A stretch of DNA of 64,000 nucleotides from positions 11,388,618 through 11,452,617 of the forward strand of contig JAYGXS010000009.1 of NCBI GenBank assembly GCA_036362985.1, written 5' to 3'. This document shows, in pieces, positions 1 through 10,839 of the stretch. The stretch comes from Ligula intestinalis. Its lineage: Eukaryota; Platyhelminthes; Cestoda; Diphyllobothriidea; Diphyllobothriidae. The position numbers and the translations under genes are program-made. Numbering within the stretch: the stretch's first letter is position 1; each line of letters starts with the position of its first letter. The notes under the pieces are model-generated. The model saw only the letters and a program-made list of their open reading frames with translations, was not told where the DNA came from and did no database searches.

Positions 1-720
1 AAGGGTCGACTGGAGCATGCAATGTATCGGCCCGCTGCCGTTGCATTGCACGCTCGAGGCGACACACTGCGAAATGCATCCCTTTGAGCACATATTCCTA
101 GACTCCGCGAATCGAACACTGTAACGTTGATTCTGGGAAGTCACCTTTTAGGGATGAAATTGGCAAGCGCTTGCTACCAGCTACCGCCACCGGACCTCTG
201 AATGTTAATAATGCTCGTCTTTGGTGTTAAAAAAAGATCAACCACTCGTTCATAGTAAGCGGCTGGAAACATTTGATCATTGCAAGCCTGATTATTGGGA
301 ATGGTCATTTCTTGCTTATTGCGCGTCAGCAGCAAGCTACACCCAACTGCAGATGATGCTACCCAACGAGTACAATGTGATAGTTCGACCACCGTAATCG
401 GTGACCACACTGTTTCACTGTCATAATTAAGGTCAATTGTTACATACATGTTAGCCCAAGCTTTATGGTTAACGCTCCTGCATATACACACTCAGAAAGA
501 CTGTTACAAGCACAGAAAGCAACCCTGGTGACTGAAATCCATCCTCTGCCTTCACAAATTGCGTTCCTTGAAACCTCCGAGGAACTAGATAATGGTCGGG
601 AAATTACGAGGGTAAGGCTTCAGGCTGTAAGGCTCTACATTAAAATATATACATTAATTCTGAACTGTGGAGACAGCGGGCAAGGCAGTGAATGAGACAA
701 TGTCATTACAGACGGTGGAG
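1..720. other. No gene recognised
   Basis: Short open frames occur on both strands here, but none has a recognisable domain, a signal peptide or convincing splice sites. I see no repeat shared with the rest of the window. Confidence 0.5.
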
Positions 721-721
721 A

Positions 722-900
722 TGCTGGTGCAGACACAGCCACGAGGGATGACGAGGTGAGCACGACCGCGGGTGTAGCGGGTGTTGATAACGTGGGCTGA
801 AAGCGTTATTGCACGCCACCAACTTCGCGGTCCCCGGCTACTCGCGGGGCCTTAACAAGACACTGCCGATAGTGGATTCTGCATCGGTGGTAGCCTTACC
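722..900 (+). repeat. Dispersed repeat RA, copy 1
   Basis: This stretch aligns with 62275-62470 in the same orientation. Shared blocks include GCACGACCGCGGG, AGCGGGTGTTGA and CTTCGCGGTCCCCGGCT. The copies are diverged, with small indels. It ends beside a strong splice-donor-like CTGCAG/GTAAGC near 904, so it could be an old duplicated exon or a non-coding repeat. No reading frame is kept between copies. Confidence 0.6.
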
Positions 901-999
901 TGCAGGTAAGCACTAATTCTAATGTCATTTGTCTATATTAACAGATCTGTCGAAGTCACTGCATCTGTAGCCCCGTCGTTAAACAGCAGTCAATGCACC

Positions 1000-1215
1000 G
1001 TATAACGTGTCGTGCAAACTGTCTGGACTACATTCGGGCTTTGTTTCATCTAGCCACTGGTTTCCCAGAACTACACCCCACGGAGACGTGTCGCGGCACG
1101 CCGGTGATCAACTGATTCGCAGCAGAATCACCGACTCTTCGTGAGTCTGAGTCGTCAGCGGGTCAGCTGTCGGTCGCCGTACGCCATACTAGACGCTTCC
1201 GCAATAAGCAAATTA
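1000..1215 (+). repeat. Dispersed repeat RB, rearranged copy
   Basis: The left part (1000-1068) matches 7541-7610 and 4735-4790, sharing CATCTAGCCACTGGTTTC. The right part (1075-1215) matches 3895-4020. The parts are in a different order and spacing at the other sites, so this is a rearranged mosaic copy. The origin of the family is not recognised. Confidence 0.55.
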
Positions 1216-1323
1216 GCCGCAATTCGTGCAGTTGGCTGCTCATCACTCAAGCGCATCGCTGCCCGACGGTGCTCCAGTTGATAATGCGCTAAACACGTGG
1301 CAGCAGGCTCCGTTACAAGGATG

Positions 1324-1496
1324 CCTGACGTTTCAAAATCCGTCACGGATTCGTCCTCAAAGACACGGTCAAAGAGCAGCTACAGAAACGGGACCCGTTA
1401 CTGTGTCTCTGAGGACGAATCCGCGACGGATCTTGAAACGTCAGGTGAATAAAAGTATTGTCCCAGCAATCACGTTTTCTACTTCTCAACATGTCC
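1324..1496. mobile_element. Inverted pair of PLE-A-type 3' tail modules
   Basis: Arms 1324-1366 and 1403-1445 are reverse complements over 43 bp with 3 mismatches, separated by 36 bp. The right arm reads as a complete element 3' tail: CTGAGGA at 1409-1415, a stem-loop, GAAA at 1435-1438, AATAAA at 1448-1453 and a decayed CCAGC-AATCACG tail. The left arm is the same module reversed without its distal end. This looks like the remnant of a head-to-head PLE insertion whose coding parts are gone, or a solo tail pair. Confidence 0.6.
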
Positions 1497-2925
1497 TCTG
1501 TCCCTCCGTGATCAAAGAGACCCCGAGATCAATGTGACAATCCGTTTGATTGGTATCACCCTCGATAATGTAAAACGGTCAGCCATACAGTCGACATTCC
1601 GAGTGCTGAGTCTCCAAAGTCCCTACGGATTTAATAACACCGAACCGCCTCTTCTGCGAACATGCGTCAAAACACTTTTACGAGTATAGAAACATGGGCA
1701 ACGTAAAATAACATGGTTCAATTAAACTACAGCAAGCAACTGCATTGAGACCTGCACCGACTGCGTATATAGTACGCTTCCAGACGCCACCGTGATGAAT
1801 CCAAGGAACGACACTTGTGTTGTAACGGTAGCCAAGCCTAGATGACACCGCCTAATTACGTCTTTTGTGAGTCTCCCAAAGAAGAACACGACAATAAGAG
1901 GGCAAATCAGAAGTAGTTGAGCGTAATTCGTTCAACATATTTAGGGTAAACGCGTGTGAATGCCGTGCCTACTTGGATCTGCTAAAAAAAGGCCAAGGCC
2001 GATAGACGCTGGATTGCCTATCTAACGGCTTTGGATCTTTCCAATCTCGTTATCCCTGAGCCACTCTTCTTAATGACTGTTGGTAACCTGTCCAAATTGT
2101 ATGCTACTCTTGCTACCGACATACCTCAAGACAATATTCCGTCTCCTTTGTTCTGTTTTATGTCGCATTTAACGCAAAAATAGACTGTCCGCAATTAAGG
2201 GAAGGAGCGATCTGAATACTCTGATCCGTAATCTCTTTGCTTTATCAACGAAGCTGGAGAGAGATACTACACTGGCTATTTCATTACTTCAAAATATCCC
2301 TTTCTCGTGGATGTCTTGCGTCAGCACGCTAGAACAAGTGGGAGAAACTGAAAGCAAACTTTCAACTGTGCTTGAACGCCACATCCTTTTGCGATTATGT
2401 TGATCCCCCTTAGAGCGACCGGAGGATTTCATTCAGAACTGTGACTATCCACTGTTGTTAACTCCCTGTTTCCTTGAAACCGAAGACCTGTGGAAAATTG
2501 ACTCGGCAGACTTTGAATTCAACTTTACCACAGCTGACACCGGGGTTTATATCATACCATATCATACTTAATCACCTTCTGCTCCAGACAGTTAACCAAT
2601 GATGATGAGACTTTCGAAGTGAACGGCCAAGTTGTTTTCTTATGGGAACACAAGACGGTTGAGGAGGCAATCCTTCAGACTCCTCGACGTCTTACTCTGC
2701 GCATCCGTAAGCGGCCTTCACACTGCACGGACCTTATTGGTAGCGGACACCACCAACATGGTCGCCGCTACCCTCAGCAGCATCCACACCCGGAGAGACA
2801 ACACCGAATTCGTGCAACGTTGGCGGTGACAGCAGCAGCAGCATTCCAGACGTAGTCAGGAACAAAAAGTGGTGGCAGCGACGGCAACAGTAGAGAGAAT
2901 GGGAAGACAAGCTGATCATATCTTA
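1497..2925. other. No gene recognised
   Basis: There is no convincing coding region, repeat or RNA gene. A few short ORFs near 2600-2920 overlap each other on both strands and look like chance. Confidence 0.45.
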
Positions 2926-3068
2926 TTTGTCGCATAAATATCTACTTTCTCATTCTCAGCCTTTAAGTTGCTTGCACACTTCCATCTCGCCCTCATCCAG
3001 AGTCTGCAGATTTTTTTGGCTTCTAAGCAAGGCACCACCACTTCCGCTACTGTCAGCGCGGCCGGCCA

Positions 3069-3548
3069 ATGGAGAACAATGTCGGCCAACAGAACATGTT
3101 AAACGACAGATTATCTGTACGTACGGATCACCCTCCACTTCCTTATGAACCAAATGACGGACATACGAATGAAGATAACACCGTCCCTTCTTTGACCCAC
3201 TCTTATAAACAATTTTCGTCCGGAAGCGTCGGATCGGAAGTGAGAAAACAAATATTTCCATCCCGTCCATCAATACTCATTTTCTCATGCGGTTTTACTG
3301 CCATGCTTCAATGCCAGCTACTCGAAGCAAGTCAAACTGGCGACTGGTCCGAAGTCGAATCGCTTCTTCGCATTCCCTTTCGTTTGTCTCCCGCCTATGC
3401 AGCCTTTCAGAACTCTGTCTGCAGTGGTTCCTGCGACCCACGTGTCTGGCAGTCAACCGGAACCAGCAGTAACGGCGGTGAGTTTTCCGCGTGGTTGAGT
3501 AGCTACTTCCAGTTGCTAATTCAAACTACAGTAGACGCCGGTTATTAA
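3069..3548 (+). CDS. Hypothetical ORF, 159 residues
   Basis: An ATG-initiated frame of 159 codons ends at TAA. The translation is polar in its first 75 residues, then has a mildly hydrophobic stretch (about residues 75-90, containing ILIFSCGFTAML) and a serine-rich C-terminus. No family is recognised. It is one of the longest frames in the window not explained by a mobile element, and its sequence is not repeated elsewhere here. No clear promoter, splice sites or poly(A) signal were found. It may be a real single-exon gene, an exon, or chance. Confidence 0.25.
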   Translation: MENNVGQQNMLNDRLSVRTDHPPLPYEPNDGHTNEDNTVPSLTHSYKQFSSGSVGSEVRKQIFPSRPSILIFSCGFTAMLQCQLLEASQTGDWSEVESLLRIPFRLSPAYAAFQNSVCSGSCDPRVWQSTGTSSNGGEFSAWLSSYFQLLIQTTVDAGY

Positions 3549-3617
3549 GCCCACCTCGGTCCCAGACCAAATCGGGCGTAATAAGCGGCTGGGCCTATTA
3601 AACTTGGGCTTAATAAT
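3541..3617. repeat. 12-bp perfect inverted repeat
   Basis: TTATTAAGCCCA at 3541-3552 is the exact reverse complement of TGGGCTTAATAA at 3606-3617, with a 53-bp spacer. It could be a small fold-back structure or the worn ends of a short element. No target duplication was found. Confidence 0.45.
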
Positions 3618-3894
3618 TGTCGACTACTGTACCTGCAACAGCAACAGCAGTCACAAGAACAGGAGCAGCTCATGATGGATAGTAACAAAAGACACACCGT
3701 TACACACATTGTTTCACGGCAGCCGCACCAACAGCAAATATCTCCCCCCCCCCCACTCCAACCCGAGATCTGTCGCACTGATGGCGTTAACAGCTTCTTA
3801 GACTCTCTCAAAGCAGCAAGCATTACCGAACCCGGGCGACTAAACCTTCAAGCACCAGCCGGTCTAGCCCTGGTGGCCTATTCCTGGCACCACC

Positions 3895-4020
3895 GAGCCG
3901 TGTCGCAGCACGCCTGTGAGCAGCTGCTTCGAAGTAGAATCACCTGCTATCTGACGCATGAGTTCGAGCCCTCATCGGCCAGCTGTCCGTCGCCATACGC
4001 CACGCTGGACGCCTTGTCAC
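3895..4020 (+). repeat. Dispersed repeat RB, right-hand block
   Basis: This aligns with 1075-1215. Shared pieces include AGAATCACC, CCAGCTGTCCGTCGCC (GTCAGCTGTCGGTCGCC in the other copy) and ATACGCCA. It is followed at 4143 by a strong donor-like GCGGAG/GTAAGTG. No function is assigned. Confidence 0.5.
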
Positions 4021-4544
4021 TGAAGCATAAGTCTTGACCCGTGTGGACGGTTCTTAATCACTTAAACGCATCGATTTCCAGCAATGCTCCAGTTAAGTAT
4101 GCACCAATCATTCGGTTGCTGGCCTCAATACAAGAACGCGGAGGTAAGTGATATAAACCCCACTTCTGGGGGTCAGACCGTAATTTCAATGAAAATTTGA
4201 CTTGAACACAAATTACTACTACTATTGAATAATTAAGTTACACACGAGCTATAAACATCAAATACTATAAGTTTTATATATTATGTATAGCAAATACATC
4301 ATACTTTCCACAGGATGTGGGCTCTAGCTATAAGCCCAGACACGCGTTTCCGCCATTGCATTATGCAGAAACCAGGAGTTCGAGTACCCATTGATGTCTG
4401 ACGCTAAACAGTCATGTCTCGATTACTTCACTATATGCCATGCAGATATTCTTTCTAAAATTGTTCCCTTGATTATGTTCTGGAGTTTATATACCAGGAA
4501 ATGCTAAGAGAACGCTGGGGGACCCACTGAAGCGCCGAAGCCCA

Positions 4545-4892
4545 ATGCAGGATTTGTATCGGGCACCACAGCAGCATTACCATTACTTCATCCACACTCG
4601 TTTTTTTCAGTTAAACGCCAGACTCGGGTTCCAGAGAAATTGGCAGCCTGATAATTCACAGACTTATTCCCTGTCACTGCATTCGCAGCCAATCTTCAAA
4701 CAACAGCCAAGGCACCCTAAAAAATGGCACCCAACCCGCCTGGACCACATTCGAGCATTGCTCCATCTAGCCACTGGTTTCACGGAAACCTATATTAAAA
4801 AAATACACAGTGCCCTCTTAAACACACTGGACATAGAGGGCATTTTATTATCCACCAAGAATCCAGAGGTATGTGATTGGTGTGGTGCATAA
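4545..4892 (+). CDS. Hypothetical ORF containing repeat RB left block
   Basis: This 115-residue ATG frame has a C-terminal half (4735-4880, containing HLATGFTE and LLNTLD) that is repeated, frame-shifted, at 7573-7660 and in part at 1040-1068. The frame runs into a donor-like CCAGAG/GTATGTG at 4868, so the repeat may be a duplicated exon, but it may equally be a non-coding dispersed repeat. No known domain is recognised. Confidence 0.25.
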   Translation: MQDLYRAPQQHYHYFIHTRFFQLNARLGFQRNWQPDNSQTYSLSLHSQPIFKQQPRHPKKWHPTRLDHIRALLHLATGFTETYIKKIHSALLNTLDIEGILLSTKNPEVCDWCGA

Positions 4893-5084
4893 TCAACAAT
4901 TTTTTTCATCTGACTGGGAAACTCTTGGAAGGCTTCAATCAGGTTAATGTTACAACCACCGAATAACTTCCTGTCGACCTCTTGGTCTCGGAGTTTCGCA
5001 ATGACAACGGTTGCATTGCTGGCTGCCTAAGCATTCTATATATACACACCTATCAGTAGAGAGATAACAGCGTTTGAGGGTAAC

Positions 5085-5345
5085 TTGACACAGAACGCTG
5101 TTGCAATTAATGAGCAATCACCGGACCAATTAAGACCTCCAGTGGTGGCTACAGGAACGGACAATTATAGTACGCATGCGGATGACCGCTGTGAACTATA
5201 AATACCGTGCAATCTGTGCATGTATCACCCCGTATCTTCGCATTTCTCAGACCTGTTTACGATTACCTATGGCTAAGGATTCCCGACGGAATCCGTAACG
5301 TCAGGAAAATAAAGTCCTTGTTCCAGTGATCGCATCTTCTTCTTC
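5085..5345 (+). mobile_element. PLE-A' 3' tail (solo copy)
   Basis: This matches the tails at 14860-15090 (+) and 13112-13560 (-). The shared order is a CAATTAA block, GTGGCTACAGGAAC, AACTATAAATACCGTGCAA, a stem-loop (GGATTCC/GGAATCC near 5277-5294), AATAAA at 5308-5313 and TTCCAGTGATCGCATCTTC. Only the non-coding 3' end is present. The usual GAAA after the stem has decayed to GTAA. Confidence 0.7.
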
Positions 5346-6240
5346 GGCACAGAACCCTTTTGGACTTATTTCCCTTCATTCAACCAAGCCTAACTCTGAC
5401 CACCACCACACACACAGATGGCGCAGATGTTCCGCCACTGGAGCCTTCCAGATGCGTCCTGAGCACTTTATCCAAGCATATCTCATCAATCCCTCGCCAG
5501 CTGCCCTTAATTGACACATCATACCAGGTATATATTTACTCAATAATGTGCGCACGCCGATCGTAATGTCATGTGGTTCGATTTTATTGCCCAACTAGAT
5601 GGCATTTAGGTCAATGTTCGGCTAAAGCTGCCCTCTGCAGCTAGCGATGTACCTAGCGAGTGCATTGGACAAATAAGATGTCCGAGCATCACATGCATCC
5701 GAACTGGAGTATAGCTAGGCACAACAAACCAAAGACACCTCCAAATGGGTCTCGCAGCACCCCCTATCCGCAGCGTACAGAAACGGAATTTTCTGGGACG
5801 TCCATGCAAATCCTGTGTCGTCTATCTTTCTATTCCATTAACACCTACCGTGATCGCAGGGACACCGAGATAAATGTTAAATTCCTTTCAGTATATATGC
5901 CACTCCAAAATGGTAAGAGGACATCCATGAAGTCGACACTGAAATTTCAGCGGAACAACAACGACGATACTGAAAACAAATATCAATGCTTCTGAAGATA
6001 TATTGATGACCTCCAACTTGTACCCGCCAAGAGTGGCCCGACTGACTCTGCTGGGTAGGCGTAGACCTTATACTACCTTGTCCGATGCCAACTTGATGGG
6101 TGCCTCACAGTCCCCCGCAACTCCCCAGAGTCGGCGCATGTACCAACGTTGGACCTTTGGCCTGCATGTCCTTGCGCGACTGTGCAATGTGAAAATGGAT
6201 AAGGTTAGCCCGTGTTGAAGAACTTAATTAAATTTATTAC
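5346..6240. other. No gene recognised
   Basis: Several short overlapping frames lie here without domains. No repeat is shared with the rest of the window. Confidence 0.4.
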
Positions 6241-6279
6241 TTGGAACAGATGGATGCCGGCCGCCGCCAGGCAGAGCGA

Positions 6280-6475
6280 CGCAAAACCTACTTCACCTTT
6301 ACCATCCGGGCCGACATCCTGGGATGTCTACGCCGTTTGCCGCGCAGCATCAACGATCGCCTGATGAGCCTTCGTCTGCATCTTGGGGGTGGCAAATCCG
6401 CCACAATCGTCAGCGGCTACGCCACCTCTACCCCCTCCTCTGAGTACCAGTCCCGATGAAACGAGAAATTAGTCC
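6280..6475 (+). pseudogene. LINE endonuclease (EEP) fragment
   Basis: The frame around 6241-6459 encodes a block of the type FTIRADILG-x-LPRSINDRLMSLRL-x-GGKSATIVSGYA. This matches my knowledge of the apurinic-type endonuclease domain at the N-terminus of flatworm endonuclease-reverse-transcriptase LINEs, where the strand ending in SAYAP precedes the GDFN motif. The copy is cut off before GDFN by a stop at 6457-6459, and nothing resembling reverse transcriptase follows. It is a different family from the LINE at 24.5 kb. Confidence 0.7.
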
Positions 6476-6805
6476 TACGAGGACCAGCAAGCCCTACTGC
6501 TGAGTGCACGTAAACTAAAACCACACACGGCCCAAAACCCGAAAGAAGACTTGTTGAGTTAGTGGCGTGTCAATACGAAAATTCTTGTTTTAACCGCAAC
6601 CAATGTGTGGCAATAACAGCATACTTTTCTTCTGCGTGCAAAATAGATATTCACCTAATTTGTTTTCGAGTGTCCCTATCATCTGATTCTTTCGAGGCAT
6701 CAAGCAGCGAAACGGATGAAATCGCAGCGTGGATTCCCGTCGCCAAATTTAATTTCCAGGGGAACGGCGTTTGCGCATCGTCAATAAGCTTTACTGGTTG
6801 GTTTA

Positions 6806-6851
6806 GATGAAAACGCAAGCACAATGACGTCATTGTGCTTGCGTTTTCATC
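6806..6851. repeat. 46-bp perfect palindrome centred on TGACGTCA
   Basis: The 23 bases 6806-6828 are the exact reverse complement of 6829-6851, with no spacer and no mismatch. The centre, 6825-6832, is TGACGTCA, the full CRE/ATF binding site. The palindrome can extrude as a cruciform or fold as a hairpin RNA. It lies in otherwise unannotated DNA downstream of a possible coding-like frame (6562-6810). It could be the remains of a small fold-back element or a regulatory dyad. Confidence 0.9.
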
Positions 6852-7246
6852 AAATTAGTACTAATTTCACATTGGCAGTTTCTCTAAAGTTGACATGAAG
6901 ATACTCTCGTTGGAATACTCCAGAGCATCGAAAACTTCAGCCCAAGAAATGGAACATCGTCGCATACCTTCTGCTCTCGAGTTCCTTGATTACCCGTACC
7001 CATTTAAAAGGTACATGCGTTTCAAAAGAACGTCACGCTGTGAAGGGTGCGCCGGCTGCCCCTTGGCATCAACCTACTTGTCACATTCACATTTACAGCT
7101 TACTGTATCTTTACCCATAACTATCTACTTATTTAGCCTTAGTATGCACTACTTGTTTTACTAAGTTCAGTCAATCGCAGTCATTCACCATCATCTACAG
7201 TCAGCGCAGATGCTGTTTGTTGTTAATTATACGGAAACCCGTAGAC

Positions 7247-7499
7247 CAGGGATCAGCAACCTTCTTGACTCGGAGAGCCAAGGAAGCAAATATTAGAAAA
7301 TATATTTCACTTAGAGCCATATAATATATTTTAAGATTGAGTTCGATGAAATGCGAGTATAATAAGCCTCTGGATTTATTCATGAAGGAACCAAAATCAC
7401 AAAATCTATAGTTTATCAATTCCAATTTATCTGAGAGGGCAAGACGCAATCATCGAAAGAGCCATACCTGGCTCGCGAGCCTCGAGTTGCCGACCCTAG
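7247..7499. mobile_element. hAT-like non-autonomous transposon remnant
   Basis: The left end starts CAGGGATCAGCAACCT. The right end, read in reverse, starts CTAGGGTCGGCAACTC. Such CAGGGGTCGGCAAC-type termini with subterminal GAGCC blocks are typical of some animal hAT elements. The interior, about 220 bp, is AT-rich with no transposase. An 8-bp target duplication is not evident, so the copy is old or the ends are slightly misplaced. Confidence 0.45.
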
Positions 7500-7540
7500 G
7501 CATTCCGCACAACTGCTCTTTGTCGTTTGTGCCACCTACG

Positions 7541-7720
7541 GCGACGTATAACCTGTCGTGCAAACCTTCTGGAGTACATACGGACTGTGTTCCATCTAGC
7601 CGCTGGTTTCACGGAAATATATTCCGAAAAACACTGAGTGCCTCCTCAAACACACTGGACAAAATTAACTTTTCTAATCCGGTACAGTATATTGACCCAG
7701 AAGTATGTGCTCCGTGTGAG
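7541..7720 (+). repeat. Dispersed repeat RB, left-hand block
   Basis: This aligns with 4735-4880 and 1000-1068 (shared CATCTAGCC-CTGGTTTC, then ACACTG-GTGCC and AAACACACTGGAC). It ends at CCAGAA/GTATGTG, the same donor-like context as the 4.8-kb copy. Small indels break the frame relative to that copy. Confidence 0.55.
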
Positions 7721-7730
7721 ACACAATTAA

Positions 7731-7987
7731 AAGTTGTATCATTACCTGTCTAAAGAACATTTGGATGACTTTTGTCGGGATTACACGGAAACCGTCCCCA
7801 TAGCCAACACAAAACAAGGGCGAGACTTTCTCGAGGCTTGCTTATCTATGCACGACCAATACGGCGGCTTAAGATCAAGGCTTACAGTCCACCATCCTAA
7901 TCACACATCGTCGCCTTTACTATCCGGACAGACATTGTCCGATGTCTACCCTGTTTACCGTAGGGGATCAGCATCAGCTCCAGCAGA
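7731..7987 (+). CDS. Candidate upstream exon of the 8-kb gene
   Basis: The frame is open from 7731 to 7993 and reads like coding sequence (for example HLDDFCRDYTET and GRDFLEACLSMHDQYGG). It reaches a donor-like GCAGAG/GTATAA at 7987/7988. How it would join the exons at 7997-8413 is not settled: direct splicing to 8069 keeps only about 30 codons open. No domain is recognised. It may instead be a decayed exon. Confidence 0.3.
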
Positions 7988-7996
7988 GGTATAACC

Positions 7997-8413
7997 ATGC
8001 CCATTGCAAAATGCCCAACGCTCTTAACATCAGCTGGTAAGCACTCACCACAACGATTTCGTTTGTAGGTGACAGCCAGTGTCGAAGCAAACAAAGACGG
8101 AGTATGGTCCTTGTGCCATCGAAATTTCAAATTCTTCAAAAACATTTGGAATTCATAACAGATTACATTACTGGTATGCACAGAAGGATATTAGACGAGT
8201 TAGGAATGCAGAGGGAGGCCACCCTGCCTGCTCGTGAAGCTGTCGTACCATTGTGAGTTAAATCGAAAAGTGCATTTACAATTTGGTACTATATGCTAAG
8301 ACTACTGCCTGCACTACTCATTCATACTTTTAAACTAGGCAATGTACTTTCTTTCTTACAGACAACAATGCCCAGACGATGTTGGGCCCGGTCGCACCAC
8401 AAGTACCCGCTAA
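7997..8413 (+). CDS. Small spliced gene or gene 3' end (three exons)
   Basis: Model: 7997-8036, 8069-8252 and 8362-8413, giving 91 residues. Intron 1 (8037-8068) is only 32 nt, GTAAGC to TTTGTAG, a size known for flatworm mini-introns. Intron 2 (8253-8361) runs GTGAGT to TTTCTTACAG. All junctions keep one frame, ending at TAA 8411-8413, and AATAAA follows at 8521-8526. The middle exon encodes a likely helix (FQILQKHLEFITDYITGMHR). No family is recognised. The ATG at 7997 could be the start. Alternatively the exon could begin at 7964 after an acceptor-like TTTACCGTAG, making this the 3' end of a longer gene. Expression data would decide. Confidence 0.45.
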
Positions 8414-8520
8414 GGGACTTACACCATCCTGCCTACAGCAGTGATATGTAACGCGCAAACAAGTTCCACCGTTTTCTATTTGTTATTATACAATACCATG
8501 CTTGACCTACCTTTTTACAT

Positions 8521-8526
8521 AATAAA
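8521..8526 (+). promoter_or_regulatory. Poly(A) signal AATAAA
   Basis: A canonical AATAAA lies 108 nt downstream of the stop at 8413 and supports the 8-kb gene model on the plus strand. Confidence 0.45.
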
Positions 8527-8742
8527 GACTTCCTTCTACTACACGTCTTCAAAATAGTACCTAAGAACTGCATTTCGAAAAAAGGGTTTTTGGAAGGTCC
8601 GTCTAATAAACGAGATTCCGCATTTTATACCGAATGTAGAACTCCAGAAAAAATACATGTGTTTCATGTAGAGCTCTATTTGAGCTCTAAGAGTAGTCGA
8701 GCTTCAGTAGAATCCGAATAGTGCTCTACTTGCTATCAGGGA

Positions 8743-8764
8743 ACCAGTGAGACGTCTCACTGGT
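8743..8764. repeat. 22-bp perfect palindrome
   Basis: The bases 8743-8753 are the exact reverse complement of 8754-8764, centred on GACGTC. It is short enough to be a binding site dyad or a worn fold-back. Confidence 0.8.
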
Positions 8765-8769
8765 CTCGT

Positions 8770-10700
8770 TGGGTCCCAACGCCACTGCACAACAAAAAAG
8801 GCCAGAAAACTCACAGTATGGGTAGCTGAGGGGGACTTACGAAAAGCAGAAGAAAATAAGACGAGCAGAGACGGAAGAGGTGATCCTCGTTCACATGAGG
8901 AACTTGACACCGTTCTTAGTGTTGCAGGTCTTGTGTATCCCTGTCGACCTGAAACGGTAAGCCAAAATTGTCTGCATTTCCTACATCGAAAAAATTCCAA
9001 ATTGAATATGGTACTGTAATGCACAATTTGAAGTAAAATAAACTCAAGTGCAGGTTTACCGTTCGGATGTTGGCTGAAGGTGGCCTTGTGTCTTCACGTC
9101 TGCAGGCGGTAGTGTGGCCTCTTAAAAACCAATTTCTGAAGACCTCTTCGAATTTCTCCTTATCCGGTCCTTGGTCGGCATTCCAGTCTTGAAAGACCTA
9201 TGTATAGAAAATTATTGTTAACGCATAAGTAAGAAGTCTTACCCAGAGTCACGATTTACAACACCGTTCAAAAAATGTATTGGCGGGCCGGCGGCAATCC
9301 GTGGTTATTTTCGCCAAGTGTACACTTATTTAGCAGCAGCCGCCCAACTCGGTTCCGCTCGTCAATTTCACGTTCTTGCAGACCTCCCTCTCCACGCCCA
9401 GAACTTTATTTCGGCAGCCAACTACGTTCCGCAGCATATAAGTGTAGTTGCTTTGGTCGAAACTCAAAACTCCATCTACCCTTTAATTGCTATCGTTAAG
9501 GAATGGTTACCTTGCTTTTGACAAAAAGTTCGAGCTGCGCTTTTTCGAATCAGACTGGAAGAAAATGCCGGATACACGACGCTAGTATTCGGGGCTGCGG
9601 ACTTCGCCGAAGAATGTGCCCTGCAGGATGCCGGCGGCATGAGGAGTAAGAACTCCGCCTCGTTGCTGGAGAGATCACGGCCAGCGGTAACTTGGGGCTG
9701 GATGTGCTCTCCTAATCTAAACTCTACAGTGAATGTTTGTGAGGAGGTAGCCGGGCAAACGATGTAGCGGACGGCGGCAACACTTCGTCAGGCGACGCTA
9801 GTTCGTCTCGGATTTCGGTTTTATAGTTCGTTGTTTATGGAGGAACATTTTGCATTTCTGAGTGGCTTACGCGTAGGGCTAGACAGGGCCTCTCAGCCAA
9901 TAATAGCTGGGTCTGCGAATCCCCAGGAGCCTATATCTTTTCGCTTTCCCTACCCTGAGTTTGAATAGCCATCCAATGGCAGCGCAGCTTGCCGTCATGG
10001 CCTGTCCCTCCGCACACCGTACGGACACATATTCTCGTCCACCTGTATCGATCCAGGCGTCGGATCGCCACCGAAATTTCTTCGCTGTGCAGATCAACGT
10101 GAGTCATATCTGCACCCACAGGAAAGTATGGGCTAAGGGCCATCACGTGATCTTGCGTACGTGAGTGGGCCTAGTGCATACTCAGGCGGCCCGATGCGTG
10201 TAGACATGACTCACACGGCGATCCAGTGACTGAGAGTGCAATTGTTTCAGGCCCGACCGATGCTAATGCAATTAACGTCACGTCCTTCAGCCTTACAGCC
10301 TAAAGTAATGGTCTTTCCTCGAAATAAGGCATATTGTGGTTTCTCAACAAATATTACGTTGTTTATTTATATCACCATTCCTAGAACCGCGGATGATTCC
10401 GAAAAAGTGAAGATCAGGCGTAGTAGGTAAAACATAGTCGTACATTTAGCGAAAGCCTGTTTATGCAAAACATGAATGAAAAAAGCAGCGCAAGTAGACT
10501 GTTGTTAGAAAGTAATCCATTGGTAAAATTTCCGGATACATTTGTTTCCGTATTATACGCACTGTAAGGTATGGCCACTAGCGAACGGCTCAAAAGTTCG
10601 AATATGCATTCCTTCATAATTTATTTGCGTTACGTTGGACTAAGGCCAGCAGTAGTAAGGTCTTTCGTAAGCGTGCATGAGGGAATGCTTGTCAGGGATT
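8770..10700. other. No gene recognised
   Basis: This is about 1.9 kb with only short frames and no shared repeats. Opposite-strand frames at 8704-9024 overlap each other and neither looks like a family I know. Confidence 0.4.
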
Positions 10701-10839
10701 TATACATTCAAATGGAATTTGCGGGCGCGATCGTAAACGTACCATTTTGTATACACTTAAAGACCCTTCCTTCCGTCACATTTCTTCGTAATATTTTTGT
10801 AATTAAGATTGCGACGAGTTTCAGGTCAGAAGGAGAAAG

